A DNA stretch of 64,000 bases from Streptomyces sp. CB01635. Its GTDB lineage: Bacteria > Actinomycetota > Actinomycetes > Streptomycetales > Streptomycetaceae. Position 1 is the first letter of the stretch; each line of letters starts with the position of its first letter. The notes under the pieces were generated by a model that did not search any database, was not told the origin of the DNA, and saw nothing but the letters and a program-made list of their open reading frames with translations. The DNA is taken from the NCBI RefSeq assembly GCF_002803065.1, contig NZ_NNBL01000002.1, forward strand, positions 558,001 to 622,000, read 5' to 3'. This document shows, piece after piece, positions 9,277 through 17,943 of this stretch. The translations under genes were made by a program, and so were the position numbers.

Positions 9277-9290
9277 TAGGTATATGCCTA
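9277..9290. promoter_or_regulatory. Candidate PadR operator, fadD3/flavin reductase intergenic region
   Basis: TAGGTATATGCCTA is a 14-bp near-perfect palindrome (one mismatched pair) between the divergent flavin reductase (start 9250) and fadD3 (start 9360). Its AGGYATA half-sites match those at 8111-8133, linking this promoter to the PadR gene. Confidence 0.45.
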
Positions 9291-9359
9291 ACCGAAACAC
9301 CTGTGATTGGATACCGGCCACGCTCGCACGTCAAGTACCCCTGATCACAGGGAGGGTTC

Positions 9360-10943
9360 GTGACCAGCACCACCCCACCGCGCACGCTCGCCCAGCTCCC
9401 CGAGTACGCCGCCGCCGCGTACGGCGACCGGGAGGCACTCGCCGACGGCGAGGTCCGCTGGACCTTCAGCCGGCTGCGCGACGAGATCGCCGGGTCCTCG
9501 CGCGCCGCCGTCGCGCACGGCATACGCCCCGGCACCCGGGTCGCGATCTGGGCCGCCAACAGCCGCCAGTGGATCCTCGCCGCACTCGGCGCGGTCGGCG
9601 CCGGGGCGGTCCTCGTCCCGGTCAACACGCGCTACAAGGCGGCCGAGGCAGCCGACATCATCCGCCGAAGCGGCGCCGAGATCCTCTACACGGAACGCGG
9701 CTTCCTGGGCACCGACTACGTCCGCACCTTGACGGCGAGCGGAGAAGACCTGGGCGCCCTGCACTCCATAGTCGTCCTCCGCGGCGAGGCGCAAGACGAC
9801 GCCATCGCCTGGGACGCGTACCTGAGGGCGGGCGAAGGTGTCACGGAAACCGAACGCCTGGCCCGCGCCGCCACCGTGGGCCCCGACGACCTCAGCGACA
9901 TCCTCTACACCTCCGGCACCACCGGCCGCCCCAAGGGCGTGATGACCACGCACGGACAGACGGTCCGTCTCTACGAGGAGTGGTCGCGCCAGGTCACGCT
10001 GCGCACCGGAGACCGCTACCTCCTGGTGAACCCGTTCTTCCACACGTTCGGCTACAAGGCGGGCGTCATCGCCTGCCTGCTGCGCGGCGTCACGATGCTG
10101 CCGGAGGAGGTCTACGACACGGACCGCGTCCTGGAGCGCATCGCCACCGAACGAGTCACCTGCCTGATGGGCCCGCCCACGATCTTCCACGGCCTGATCC
10201 ACCACCCTCGCCGACATCAGACCGACCTCGGGGCGCTACGACTCGCGGGAACCGGCGCCGCAACCATCCCAACGGAACTGGTAGAACTCATCCGCACCGA
10301 ACTCGGCGCCCCCGACGTGTTCACGGCGTACGGGCTGACCGAGTCGGGAGGCGTCGTCTCCGTCTGCCCCACGGACGCCGACGCGTGGACCGTCGCGCAC
10401 ACGGTGGGCCGCGCGCTGCCCGGCACCGCGATCCGGATCGCCTCACCGCTGGGCGACGAACTGCCCGCAGGCGAACCGGGCGAGGTGCAGGTGCGCGGCT
10501 ACCACGTGATGCGCGGCTACCTGGACGACGAAACAGCAACCCAAGAGGCAGTCCCCCAAGACGGCTGGCTCCGCACGGGCGACATCGGCAAGCTCGACGG
10601 CCGTGGCTTCCTCACCATCACGGACCGGCTCAAGGACATGTACGTGGTGGGCGGCTTCAACGCGTACCCGGCCGAGGTGGAGAACACGCTGCTCGGCCAC
10701 GAACTGATAGTCGACGCCGCCGTAGTGGGCGCCCCGGACGAACGACTCGGCGAGGTGGGCGTCGCCTTCATCGTCGTATCCGGACCCGTAGACGCAAAGA
10801 AGCTCACCGCGTGGACGCGCGAGCGCCTGGCCAACTTCAAGGTCCCGCGCCGCTTCGTCACAGTCCCGGAGCTCCCGCGCAACGCGGGCGGCAAGCTCCT
10901 CAAAGGCGAGCTGCGCCGTACGGCAAGAGGAGGGACCACATGA
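9360..10943 (+). CDS. fadD3: HIP-CoA ligase (acyl-CoA synthetase)
   Basis: An ANL-superfamily ligase of 527 residues with the P-loop YTSGTTGRPKG (183-193), the adenylate motif TAYGLTESGG, TGDIGKLDGRGF and the C-terminal catalytic Lys in NAGGKLLKGE. Among such ligases it fits FadD3, which activates the C/D-ring propanoate HIP from steroid ring-A/B cleavage to HIP-CoA. This is supported by the neighbours (FadE30, KstR2, FadA6, IpdAB). It starts at GTG after a GGGAGG site, and its stop overlaps the next FadE gene (ATGA). The family is certain; the exact substrate rests on context. Confidence 0.85.
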   Translation: MTSTTPPRTLAQLPEYAAAAYGDREALADGEVRWTFSRLRDEIAGSSRAAVAHGIRPGTRVAIWAANSRQWILAALGAVGAGAVLVPVNTRYKAAEAADIIRRSGAEILYTERGFLGTDYVRTLTASGEDLGALHSIVVLRGEAQDDAIAWDAYLRAGEGVTETERLARAATVGPDDLSDILYTSGTTGRPKGVMTTHGQTVRLYEEWSRQVTLRTGDRYLLVNPFFHTFGYKAGVIACLLRGVTMLPEEVYDTDRVLERIATERVTCLMGPPTIFHGLIHHPRRHQTDLGALRLAGTGAATIPTELVELIRTELGAPDVFTAYGLTESGGVVSVCPTDADAWTVAHTVGRALPGTAIRIASPLGDELPAGEPGEVQVRGYHVMRGYLDDETATQEAVPQDGWLRTGDIGKLDGRGFLTITDRLKDMYVVGGFNAYPAEVENTLLGHELIVDAAVVGAPDERLGEVGVAFIVVSGPVDAKKLTAWTRERLANFKVPRRFVTVPELPRNAGGKLLKGELRRTARGGTT

Positions 10944-11980
10944 AATTCACACGGGAACAGAACGAACTGAGGTCAGCCGTAAGGGCGGTGCTGACCCACC
11001 ACGAGGGCGCGACGGCCTGGGTCCCGCTCACGGAGGCCGTCGGCGCGGCAGGCCTAGGGGTGCCGGAGGAGTACGGCGGCGTCGGCGGCGGCACGCTGGA
11101 AACATACGTGGTCATGGAGGAACTGGGCCGGACACTCAGCCCGGTCCCGTACCTGGCCTCAACCATCTTGGCCACGCAGGCATTGGTCGCCTCCGGCAAC
11201 GCGAGGGCCTGCGCCGAACTGCTCCCCAAGCTGGCCGACGGCACCGCGGTAGGGGCGCTGGCCTGGGCGGAAGACGGCAGCTGGGAGCCAAGAGCGCTGA
11301 ACGCCCGAGTCCGAGCGGGCCGACTGACCGGCGTAAAGGAGCATGTCCTGACAGGCCCTGGGCGCCCGGACACACTCCTGGTGCTGGCCCAAGGCGAAGA
11401 AGGCCCCGCCCTCTACCAAGTCACCTGTGCAGACAGCGAGTTCACGCCCCTCCCCACCATGGACGAGACGCGCCCCCAGGCCCGCATCGCTTTCGACGGG
11501 ACCCCGGACGCCGAGCTCCTGGCCGCAGACGGAGAACGAATCCTGTCCCGCGTACGGGATCTCGCCTGCACAGCGCTGGCAGCCGAACAGATGGGCGCCG
11601 CGACCCAGGCGCTCGCGGACACCATCGAGTACGCCAAGAACCGAGTGCAGTTCGGACGGCCCATCGGCTCGTTCCAGGCGGTGAAGCACCGCATAGCCGA
11701 CCTGCACGTCGAACTGGAGGCCGCACGCTCACTCGCCCAAGCCGCCGCACACTCCAACGCGGCACCCCACCTGGCGGCAGCCGCGAAGGCCGCCTGCTCC
11801 CAGGCGTACACGAACATCGCTGGCGAGATGATCCAGCTGCACGGCGGCATAGGCATCACCTGGGAACACCAGGCGCACCGCCATCTGAAACGGGCGCACT
11901 CCGCCCGCCTGCTCTTCGGCGCCCCAGCCGAACACAGACAACGCCTCGCCGCCGGCTTGGACCTCACCCCAGTGACGTAA
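10940..11980 (+). CDS. Acyl-CoA dehydrogenase, FadE32/FadE33-like
   Basis: A short ACAD of 346 residues: N-terminal helical domain (LGVPEEYGGVGGGTLETYVVMEELGR), beta domain, then RVQFGRPIGSFQAVKHRIADLHVELEAARSL and EMIQLHGGIGITWEHQAHRHLKRAHSARLLFG. The usual catalytic IYEGT Glu is absent (LLFGAP). Steroid-type ACADs often work as alpha2beta2 heterotetramers in which one subunit lacks the base, so this may be a non-catalytic partner. It is translationally coupled to fadD3, like the fadD3-fadE31-33 order in mycobacteria. The partner is probably one of the FadEs at 12923-15042. Confidence 0.82.
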   Translation: MKFTREQNELRSAVRAVLTHHEGATAWVPLTEAVGAAGLGVPEEYGGVGGGTLETYVVMEELGRTLSPVPYLASTILATQALVASGNARACAELLPKLADGTAVGALAWAEDGSWEPRALNARVRAGRLTGVKEHVLTGPGRPDTLLVLAQGEEGPALYQVTCADSEFTPLPTMDETRPQARIAFDGTPDAELLAADGERILSRVRDLACTALAAEQMGAATQALADTIEYAKNRVQFGRPIGSFQAVKHRIADLHVELEAARSLAQAAAHSNAAPHLAAAAKAACSQAYTNIAGEMIQLHGGIGITWEHQAHRHLKRAHSARLLFGAPAEHRQRLAAGLDLTPVT

Positions 11981-12023
11981 CCTCGGCACTCCCGCCACAC
12001 CCCAGCACCATCGGAGCCGCCCC

Positions 12024-12590
12024 ATGCCCGGGACCACTGACAACGGCGTACGGCTGCTGCCCGCAGCGGAGCGAACCGCTGCGGCCTGGAAGAACGGCGG
12101 CGGGGTCACCCGCAACATCGCGGCGTCGCCGCCGGACGCGGGGACGGACGACTTCGTGTGGCGGGTGAGCCTCGCGGACGTAGCGGGCGACGGCCCGTTC
12201 TCCGCGTTCCCCGACGTCGACCGAACCCTGACGATGGTCGAGGGCGTCGGCATGGAACTGACGGTCGGCGACGACCACAGAACCGTGGACGAGCGCTACG
12301 TGCCACAGGACTTCCGAGGCGACGTCCCGACCGACTGCCGCCTCATCGACGGCCCGGTCGTGAACTTCAACGTCATGTGGCGCAGAGGAGCCGGCACACC
12401 CCCCGCGGTGGCAGTGGTCCGAGGCCGCCTCACCTTCACCGGCAAGGCCCTGGTCGTAGCGCTGGACGGCGAGGGGGCGAACGTCGGAGGACATGAGCTC
12501 GCCCGCTACGACGCCGCGCTGGTGACCTCGTCCACTGCTGCCGTCGCACTGCACGCCAGGGGACGCACGGCCGTAGTCACCTTCTCCTGA
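12024..12590 (+). CDS. HutD/Ves family cupin-like protein
   Basis: The 188-residue protein begins with the HutD/Ves signature (LLPAAERTAAAWKNGGGVTRNIAASP) and continues with FVWRVSLADVAGDGPFSAFPDVDRTLTMVEG and GPVVNFNVMWRR. The family has a double cupin-like barrel and is often found near histidine utilisation genes; its biochemical role is not settled. Here it lies 43 bp after the FadE gene and may be read through from fadD3, but nothing links it to steroid breakdown beyond position. Confidence 0.82.
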   Translation: MPGTTDNGVRLLPAAERTAAAWKNGGGVTRNIAASPPDAGTDDFVWRVSLADVAGDGPFSAFPDVDRTLTMVEGVGMELTVGDDHRTVDERYVPQDFRGDVPTDCRLIDGPVVNFNVMWRRGAGTPPAVAVVRGRLTFTGKALVVALDGEGANVGGHELARYDAALVTSSTAAVALHARGRTAVVTFS

Positions 12591-12922
12591 GCGCCCCAAC
12601 CCCGCGACGGAACGGACCACGGCGATCAGCCGCGTACGAAACGGCCGTGGGCGAGAGGAAGTCTCACCGGCCCGCAGCCGCCCCCCCGACGGGACGGGAC
12701 GTGGCGGGATGTGCGCGCGGAGCCACGTGCGGGAGCGCTCGGGCCCACGTTCCGATGCCCAGAACCCATAGAACAGCGAGCACGTACATCGCGGCGCGGC
12801 CCCCCACCCACGAACGGCGAGACGCAGCAGGCACGGCGCCGCACCCTGAACGGCGAGTGCCCCCCCACGACCGAGGCCGCGAGGCGCACCGAACCAGAAC
12901 CGACCCGCCCCTCAGAGCGCAG
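12591..12922. other. Intergenic region without a supported gene
   Basis: The 332 bp between the convergent HutD-like gene and the FadE gene hold only Arg/Pro-rich shadow frames. I see no promoter, RNA gene or clear hairpin terminator that I can defend. Confidence 0.5.
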
Positions 12923-13897
12923 TCAGCCGCCGACCCCCTCCGCCAGCACCCGGGCCCGGCAATCCGCAGGCGCCCCCCACGCGTCCCGCAGCGGCCGGGC
13001 CTTGCGCAGCCACAGCGACAGGTCCAGCTCCTGCGTGTACCCGATGGCCCCATGCAGCTGGAGCGCAGCCCGCGCCGCCGCGTAAGAAGCCTCACCCGCC
13101 GCAACCTTCGCCGCCGCGATGTCCCCGGGTGCCATCGAGAGCGCCGCCCCGAACACCAGCGGCCGCGCGAACTCCAGCCCCGTGAGCGCGTCCGCGAGCC
13201 GGTGCTTCACGGCCTGGAAGGAGCCGATGGACGCGCCGAACTGGGTGCGCTGCGTGGCGTATTCGACGGTCCGGTGCAGCAGGGAGAGGCCCACACCGAG
13301 CGACTGCGCGGCGGTGAGGAACGCGGCGAGATCCACAGCCCGGGCGGCAGCGTCCCGCACGTCCGGCCCGCGCGCGAGCAGTGTCCCACCCTCCACAGAC
13401 GGCGCGTAGAGCCGGCGCGCAGGATCGGCGGACGGCAACAGAGGCCCGTGGCCCGAGGCAAGCCGCAGCTCATCGCCACAGACGACGAAGACGGCGTCGG
13501 CGGAGTCCGCATCCAGGACGTAAGAACCGTCCACACCGAGGGACACCACCACATCCCCCGAGGCGATCCCGGGAAGCCACTCCTTGGCAACATCAGGCAG
13601 GCAGTCCAGAAGCCGAGCCACGGCGGCGGTCTCCACCACGGGTCCGGGCATCCCGAACCGCCCCAACTCCCCATAGGAAACGGCCAGTTCGACCGGCAGG
13701 AGCCCCGCCCCGCCATACACCTCCGGAACAGCGAGCGCGAAGACACCTGTCCCGCCCAGCCGCGACCACAGCGCCCGCCCGGGCCCGTGATCGCCGGACG
13801 ACCAGGCGCGGATCACCTCAGGAGTGTCGGCAGCGGTCAGAAGCCGGTCGAGCGTGCGCCCGAACTCGGCCTGCTCCGCGTCGAGGAGGAACCTCAT
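12923..13897 (-). CDS. Acyl-CoA dehydrogenase, FadE32/FadE33-like short subunit
   Basis: A 324-residue ACAD with a reduced N-terminal domain (GVFALAVPEVYGGAGLLPVELAVSYGELGRFGMPGPVVETAAVARLL), the QRTQFGASIGSFQAVKHRLADALTGLEFARPLVF helix and ALQLHGAIGYTQELDLSLWLRKARPLRDAWGAP. The IYEGT catalytic Glu is missing. Length and sequence resemble mycobacterial FadE32/33, which pair with other FadE subunits in C/D-ring beta-oxidation. It overlaps the upstream FadE (TGATG, 1 bp), and the pair probably forms a heteromeric enzyme. Which numbered FadE it is cannot be settled by eye. Confidence 0.8.
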   Translation of the reverse strand: MRFLLDAEQAEFGRTLDRLLTAADTPEVIRAWSSGDHGPGRALWSRLGGTGVFALAVPEVYGGAGLLPVELAVSYGELGRFGMPGPVVETAAVARLLDCLPDVAKEWLPGIASGDVVVSLGVDGSYVLDADSADAVFVVCGDELRLASGHGPLLPSADPARRLYAPSVEGGTLLARGPDVRDAAARAVDLAAFLTAAQSLGVGLSLLHRTVEYATQRTQFGASIGSFQAVKHRLADALTGLEFARPLVFGAALSMAPGDIAAAKVAAGEASYAAARAALQLHGAIGYTQELDLSLWLRKARPLRDAWGAPADCRARVLAEGVGG

Positions 13898-15042
13898 CAG
13901 CGCCGTCCCTTCGGCAGGCCGAGCAGCCGCTCGGCGATGATGTCGCGCTGGATCTCATTGGTGCCCGCATAAATGGGCCCGGCGAGCGAGAAGACATACC
14001 CCTCACCCCACCCACCGCGGTCATCGGCCAACTCGCCGTCGGGGCCGAGCAGATCGAGCGCGGTCTCATGCAGAGCGATGTCGTACTCCGACCAGAACAC
14101 CTTGTTCAGACTGGACTCGGCCCCGATCGTCTGACCGGCAGCGAACCGCGATGCATTGGCGTACGTGAACAGCTGATACGCCCGCGCCCCGATCAAGGCA
14201 TCGGCAACGCGATCGCGGATCCCGGCATCCTCCCCCCGCTCCCCCCACAACCGTACGAGCCGATCGGCGGCAGCAAGGAAGCGCCCGGGCGACCGGAGGG
14301 TGAGCCCCCGCTCGTTCCCCGTAGTCGACATAGCGATACGCCACCCGTTGCCCGGCTCGCCGATGACGTCGTCGTCAGGCACGAAGACCCGGTCGAGGAA
14401 CAGCTCGGCGAACGCCGGCTTCCCGTCGAGCCGCCCGATGGGCCGCACGGTCACCCCGGGCGCCCGCAGGTCGAACATCAGGTAGGTCAGCCCCTGATGG
14501 GGCTTGGGCGCGTCAGGATCCGTACGGAAGATCCCGAAGGCCCGGTCGGCGAAGGCGGCCCGCGATGACCAGGTCTTCTGCCCGGACAGCAGCCAGCCCC
14601 CCTCCGTGCGCACGGCCTTGGACTTGAGGGACGCCAGGTCGGACCCGGCCTCCGGCTCGGACCAGGCCTGCGCCCAGATCGTCTCGCCGCTCGCCATGGA
14701 GGGCAGCACCCGGGCCCGCTGCTCAGGTGTGCCGTGGTCGAAGAGGGTCGGCGCAAGCAGGTTGATGCCGTTCTGCGAGACGCGCCCAGGGGCGCCCGCG
14801 GCGTAGTACTCCTCCTCGAAGAGCAGCCACGAAAAGATGTCGGCGCCCCGCCCCCCGTACTCCTCGGGCCAGGACACCACCGACCAGCGCCCGGCGTGAA
14901 GCTGCGCCTCCCACGCGCGATGCGCGGCGAACCCTTCCCCGGTCTCAAGTGAAGGCAGCGGCTCGCTCGGAACATGCCCGGCGAGCCACTCACGGGCCTC
15001 GGCGCGGAACGCGTCCTCGGCGGGTGTGAAGTCGAGGTCCAT
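13897..15042 (-). CDS. Acyl-CoA dehydrogenase, FadE31-like full-length subunit
   Basis: A full-length ACAD of 381 residues: SWPEEYGGRGADIFSWLLFEEEYY, WAQAWSEPEAGSDLASLKSKA (FAD/substrate loop), GWLLSGQKTWSS, GNGWRIAMSTTGNERG, and the C-terminal IYAGTNEIQRDIIAERLLGLPKG. Ala replaces Glu in IYEGT, as in other steroid-pathway ACADs where the base lies elsewhere. It overlaps the echA stop upstream and the short fadE start downstream, so echA-fadE-fadE is one operon. It probably desaturates a C/D-ring intermediate together with the short subunit. Confidence 0.83.
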   Translation of the reverse strand: MDLDFTPAEDAFRAEAREWLAGHVPSEPLPSLETGEGFAAHRAWEAQLHAGRWSVVSWPEEYGGRGADIFSWLLFEEEYYAAGAPGRVSQNGINLLAPTLFDHGTPEQRARVLPSMASGETIWAQAWSEPEAGSDLASLKSKAVRTEGGWLLSGQKTWSSRAAFADRAFGIFRTDPDAPKPHQGLTYLMFDLRAPGVTVRPIGRLDGKPAFAELFLDRVFVPDDDVIGEPGNGWRIAMSTTGNERGLTLRSPGRFLAAADRLVRLWGERGEDAGIRDRVADALIGARAYQLFTYANASRFAAGQTIGAESSLNKVFWSEYDIALHETALDLLGPDGELADDRGGWGEGYVFSLAGPIYAGTNEIQRDIIAERLLGLPKGRR

Positions 15043-15935
15043 CAGGCGTTCGCCTCCTTCATCGCGCGTACGTCCATGCCGCCGAGGGAGTCCTTCGCGG
15101 TCTCCGCGTTGTGCGCGTGGGCGAGGTGGTGCAGGCCGAACACGGAGTCCATGCCGGCGTGCAGGCCCTGAAGGTCCTCGGCCTGGTTCACCGCCCGCTT
15201 GGTGAGGGCGAGCCCGAGCCGCGGCATCTCGGCGACGCGCAGCGCCAACTCATGGGCCGCCCCCGCCAGTTCGCCGCACGGGACGACGCGGTTGACCATC
15301 CCCACCTCGTACGCCCGCCGGGCGGTCATCCGGTCGCCGGTGAACAGGAACTCCTTGGCGACGCGAGGCGGCATCACCCACGGGTGCGCGAAATACTCGA
15401 CACCGGGGATCCCCATGCGCACGACGGGGTCGGCGAAGAACGCGTCGTCGGAGGCCACGATCAGGTCGCAGACCCAGGCGAGCATGAGCCCGCCCGCCAC
15501 ACACGCCCCGTGGACCGAGGCGATCACCGGCTTCGGCAGCTCGCGCCAGCGCCGGCACATGCCGAGGTACACCTCCGACTCGCGGGCGAACCGCGATTCG
15601 GCGCCCCGCTTGTCGGAGTGGTCCCACCAGAGCCCGGCCCGTCGCTCGAAGGGCAGATGCGCGTCCCGCTCGGGGGTGCCGATGTCGTGCCCCGCGGAGA
15701 AGTGGTCACCCGCGCCGGCGAGGACCACGACCTTGACGTCGGGGTCGTCGGCCGCGCGGTAGAAAGCGGCGTCCAGGGCGTAGGTCATCGCCGAGTTCTG
15801 CGCGTTGCGGTACCGCGGACGGTTCATCGTCACGTACGCGACCGGGCCGCGGCGCTCGTACAGGACGGGCTCGGTCGGGGCGGGCTCGGGGCCGTCCTGC
15901 GAGACGCGCTCGGGGCTGTCGTGGGCTGCGGGCAT
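15042..15935 (-). CDS. Enoyl-CoA hydratase/isomerase family protein
   Basis: A crotonase-fold protein of 297 residues with the oxyanion segments VVVLAGAGDHFSAGHDIGTPER and PKPVIASVHGACVAGGLMLAWVCDLIVASDDAFFADPVVRMGIPG. It should add water to, or rearrange, an enoyl-CoA. Of two ATGs I chose the one at 15935, because the GGGAAGG ribosome site directly abuts the first ATG but lies at good distance from the second. It is the first gene of an operon with the two FadEs and faces fadE30 across a KstR2-like site. It is not EchA20, which is encoded at 25802. Confidence 0.82.
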   Translation of the reverse strand: MPAAHDSPERVSQDGPEPAPTEPVLYERRGPVAYVTMNRPRYRNAQNSAMTYALDAAFYRAADDPDVKVVVLAGAGDHFSAGHDIGTPERDAHLPFERRAGLWWDHSDKRGAESRFARESEVYLGMCRRWRELPKPVIASVHGACVAGGLMLAWVCDLIVASDDAFFADPVVRMGIPGVEYFAHPWVMPPRVAKEFLFTGDRMTARRAYEVGMVNRVVPCGELAGAAHELALRVAEMPRLGLALTKRAVNQAEDLQGLHAGMDSVFGLHHLAHAHNAETAKDSLGGMDVRAMKEANA

Positions 15936-15949
15936 CGGAAACATCCTTC

Positions 15950-15969
15950 CCTAACAAGTGTTTGGTAGG
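15950..15969. promoter_or_regulatory. Candidate KstR2 operator, echA/fadE30 promoter region
   Basis: CCTAACAAGTGTTTGGTAGG is a 20-bp imperfect palindrome of the form CCTAMCAANNNNTTGKTAGG. It contains AACAAGTGTTTGGT, one base away from the mycobacterial KstR2 consensus AnCAAGnnCTTGnT as I remember it. It lies 13 bp before the fadE30 ATG and just upstream of the divergent echA start, so a bound repressor would block both. Confidence 0.6.
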
Positions 15970-15982
15970 TTAACGTACGTCC

Positions 15983-17125
15983 ATGAGCAGCGTCGAGGAG
16001 TTTCGCGCCGAGATCCGGGCCTGGCTCGCGGACCATCTCGTGGGGGAGTTCGCCGAGTTGAGGGGCCGCGGCGGGCCGGGCCGTGAGCACGAGGCGTTCG
16101 AAGGGCGGCTCGCCTGGGAGCGGCACATGGCGGCGCACGGGTGGACCTGTGTCGGCTGGCCCGTCGAGCACGGCGGCCGCGGCGCGAGTCTCGAGGAGCA
16201 GATCGCGTTCCACGAGGAGTACGCGCTCGCGGACGCGCCCGCCCGGGTCAACCACATAGGGGAGCAGCTCCTCGGCCCGACGCTCATCGCCTTCGGCACC
16301 GAGGGGCAGAAGGAGCGCTTCCTGCCGCCGATCGTCGCGGTCGAGGAGCTGTGGTGCCAGGGCTACAGCGAGCCGGACGCGGGCTCCGACCTGGCGAACG
16401 TCCGCACGAGAGGCGCCCTTTCACCCGACGGGTCGCAGTGGGTCGTGGACGGGCAGAAGATCTGGACCTCGCTCGCCCATGAGGCCCAGTGGTGCTTCGT
16501 CGTGGCCCGCACCGAATCCGGTTCGCGACGGCACGCGGGCCTGTCCTACCTCCTCGTACCCCTGGACCAGCCGGGCGTCGAGGTGCGCCCCATCGTGCAG
16601 CTCACGGGCACCAGCGAGTTCAACGAGGTGTTCTTCGACGGCGCCCGCACCGACGCGTCCCACGTCGTCGGCGAGCCCGGCGACGGCTGGCGGATCGCGA
16701 TGGCCACCCTAGGCTTCGAGCGCGGCGTCTCCACCCTCGGCCAGCAGGTCGGGTTCCGCCGCGAATGGGACGGCCTCGCGGCGCTCGCCAGGAGGAACGG
16801 CGCGATCGCCGCCCCCCTGATTCGCGACCGGCTCGTCCAGGCCTGGATCGACCTGGAAGCCATGGCGGCCTCCGCGCGGCGCGGCGTCGACCCCTCCGTC
16901 GGCAAGCTCCACTGGGCGGCCTGGCACCGCGGCCTCGGCGAGCTCGCCATGGACGTGTGCGGTGCCGCGTCCACGATCGCCGCCGGCGAACCGTACGAAC
17001 TCGACGACTGGCAGCGGCTGTTCCTCTTCTGTCGCGCCGACACCATCTACGCCGGATCCGACGAGATCCAGAAGAACATCGTCGCCGAGCGCCTGCTCGG
17101 CCTGCCCAAGGAGGCGCGGGTATGA
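15983..17125 (+). CDS. fadE30: Acyl-CoA dehydrogenase acting on HIP-CoA
   Basis: A 380-residue ACAD: GWPVEHGGRGASLEEQIAFHEEYA, WCQGYSEPDAGSDLANVRTRG, WVVDGQKIWTSLAH, GDGWRIAMATLGFERG and the C-terminal IYAGSDEIQKNIVAERLLGLPKEARV. Length and context match FadE30 (385 residues in M. tuberculosis), the dehydrogenase that starts beta-oxidation of HIP-CoA. Ala replaces Glu in the IYEGT position. It begins 13 bp after a KstR2-like operator and is coupled to the SDR downstream (stop/start overlap), then kstR2 and fadA6, matching the KstR2 regulon. Confidence 0.85.
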   Translation: MSSVEEFRAEIRAWLADHLVGEFAELRGRGGPGREHEAFEGRLAWERHMAAHGWTCVGWPVEHGGRGASLEEQIAFHEEYALADAPARVNHIGEQLLGPTLIAFGTEGQKERFLPPIVAVEELWCQGYSEPDAGSDLANVRTRGALSPDGSQWVVDGQKIWTSLAHEAQWCFVVARTESGSRRHAGLSYLLVPLDQPGVEVRPIVQLTGTSEFNEVFFDGARTDASHVVGEPGDGWRIAMATLGFERGVSTLGQQVGFRREWDGLAALARRNGAIAAPLIRDRLVQAWIDLEAMAASARRGVDPSVGKLHWAAWHRGLGELAMDVCGAASTIAAGEPYELDDWQRLFLFCRADTIYAGSDEIQKNIVAERLLGLPKEARV

Positions 17126-17907
17126 GCGCGAAGCCCGAGTACGTGCCGGGCCACGGCCTGCTGAAGGGGCGGACGGCCGTCATCACGGCGGCCGCCGGAG
17201 CCGGGATCGGCGGGGCGACGGCACGCAAGTTCCTCGAAGAGGGCGCCCGTGTCGTCATCAGTGACGCGCACGCCCGCAGGCTCAAGGAGAGCGAGCAGGC
17301 GCTCGCCGACGAGTTCGGCGCGGCGAACGTCGCCTCACTGCCCTGCGACGTCACCGACGAGGAACAGGTCGGCGCCCTGTTCTCGCTGGCCGCCGAAACG
17401 CACGGCGGCCTCGACATCGTGGTCAACAACGCCGGTCTCGGCGGCACTTCGGACCTCGTCGACATGACCGACGACCAGTGGACGCGCGTCCTCGACGTCA
17501 CGCTGAACGGCACGTTCCGGTGCACGAGAGCCGCCCTGCGCTCCTTCCGCGACACCGGCCGCCACGGCGTCGTCGTGAACAACGCGTCCGTCGTCGGCTG
17601 GCGCGCCCAGGCCGGGCAGGCCCACTACGCCGCCGCCAAGGCGGGTGTCATGGCCCTCACCCGCTGCGCCGCGATCGAAGCCGCCGAGTACGGAGTCCGG
17701 GTCAACGCGGTCTCGCCCAGCCTCGCCATGCATCCCCACCTCGTGAAGGTCACCTCCGCCGAACTCCTCGCCGAACTCACCGAGAAGGAAGCCTTCGGCC
17801 GGTACGCCGAACCCTGGGAAGTCGCGAACGTGATCGTGTTCCTGGCGTCCGGCTACTCCTCGTACATGACGGGCGAGATCGTCTCCGTCAGCAGCCAGCA
17901 TGCGTAG
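17122..17907 (+). CDS. Short-chain dehydrogenase of the C/D-ring pathway (Rv3559c/IpdF-like)
   Basis: A 261-residue SDR with the cofactor loop TAAAGAGIGGATARKF, IVVNNAGLGG, catalytic Ser in NNASVVGWRAQ and YAAAK. The end, GYSSYMTGEIVSVSSQHA, is typical of the mycobacterial Rv3559c group, as is its position directly after fadE30. It should oxidise a hydroxyacyl-CoA made during HIP-CoA degradation. The ATG overlaps the fadE30 stop (ATGA). The exact step is inferred from synteny, not read from sequence. Confidence 0.8.
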   Translation: MSAKPEYVPGHGLLKGRTAVITAAAGAGIGGATARKFLEEGARVVISDAHARRLKESEQALADEFGAANVASLPCDVTDEEQVGALFSLAAETHGGLDIVVNNAGLGGTSDLVDMTDDQWTRVLDVTLNGTFRCTRAALRSFRDTGRHGVVVNNASVVGWRAQAGQAHYAAAKAGVMALTRCAAIEAAEYGVRVNAVSPSLAMHPHLVKVTSAELLAELTEKEAFGRYAEPWEVANVIVFLASGYSSYMTGEIVSVSSQHA

Positions 17908-17943
17908 CGCCGCGGGCGCGCCGGTGAGGACGACAATGGACCC

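Noticed and set aside
5275..9290. A second, independent natural-product cluster
   Set aside because: There is no synthase, carrier protein or transporter; the HsaB-like reductase and the site shared with the fadD3 promoter tie it to the catabolic block.
11413..12000. Long minus-strand frames opposite the FadE and HutD-like genes
   Set aside because: They follow the codon pattern of the genuine + strand genes and have shadow composition (Cys/Arg/Ser-rich).
12626..12889. Small minus-strand frame in the gap between the HutD-like gene and FadE
   Set aside because: Arg/Gly/Cys-rich with no ribosome site or motif.
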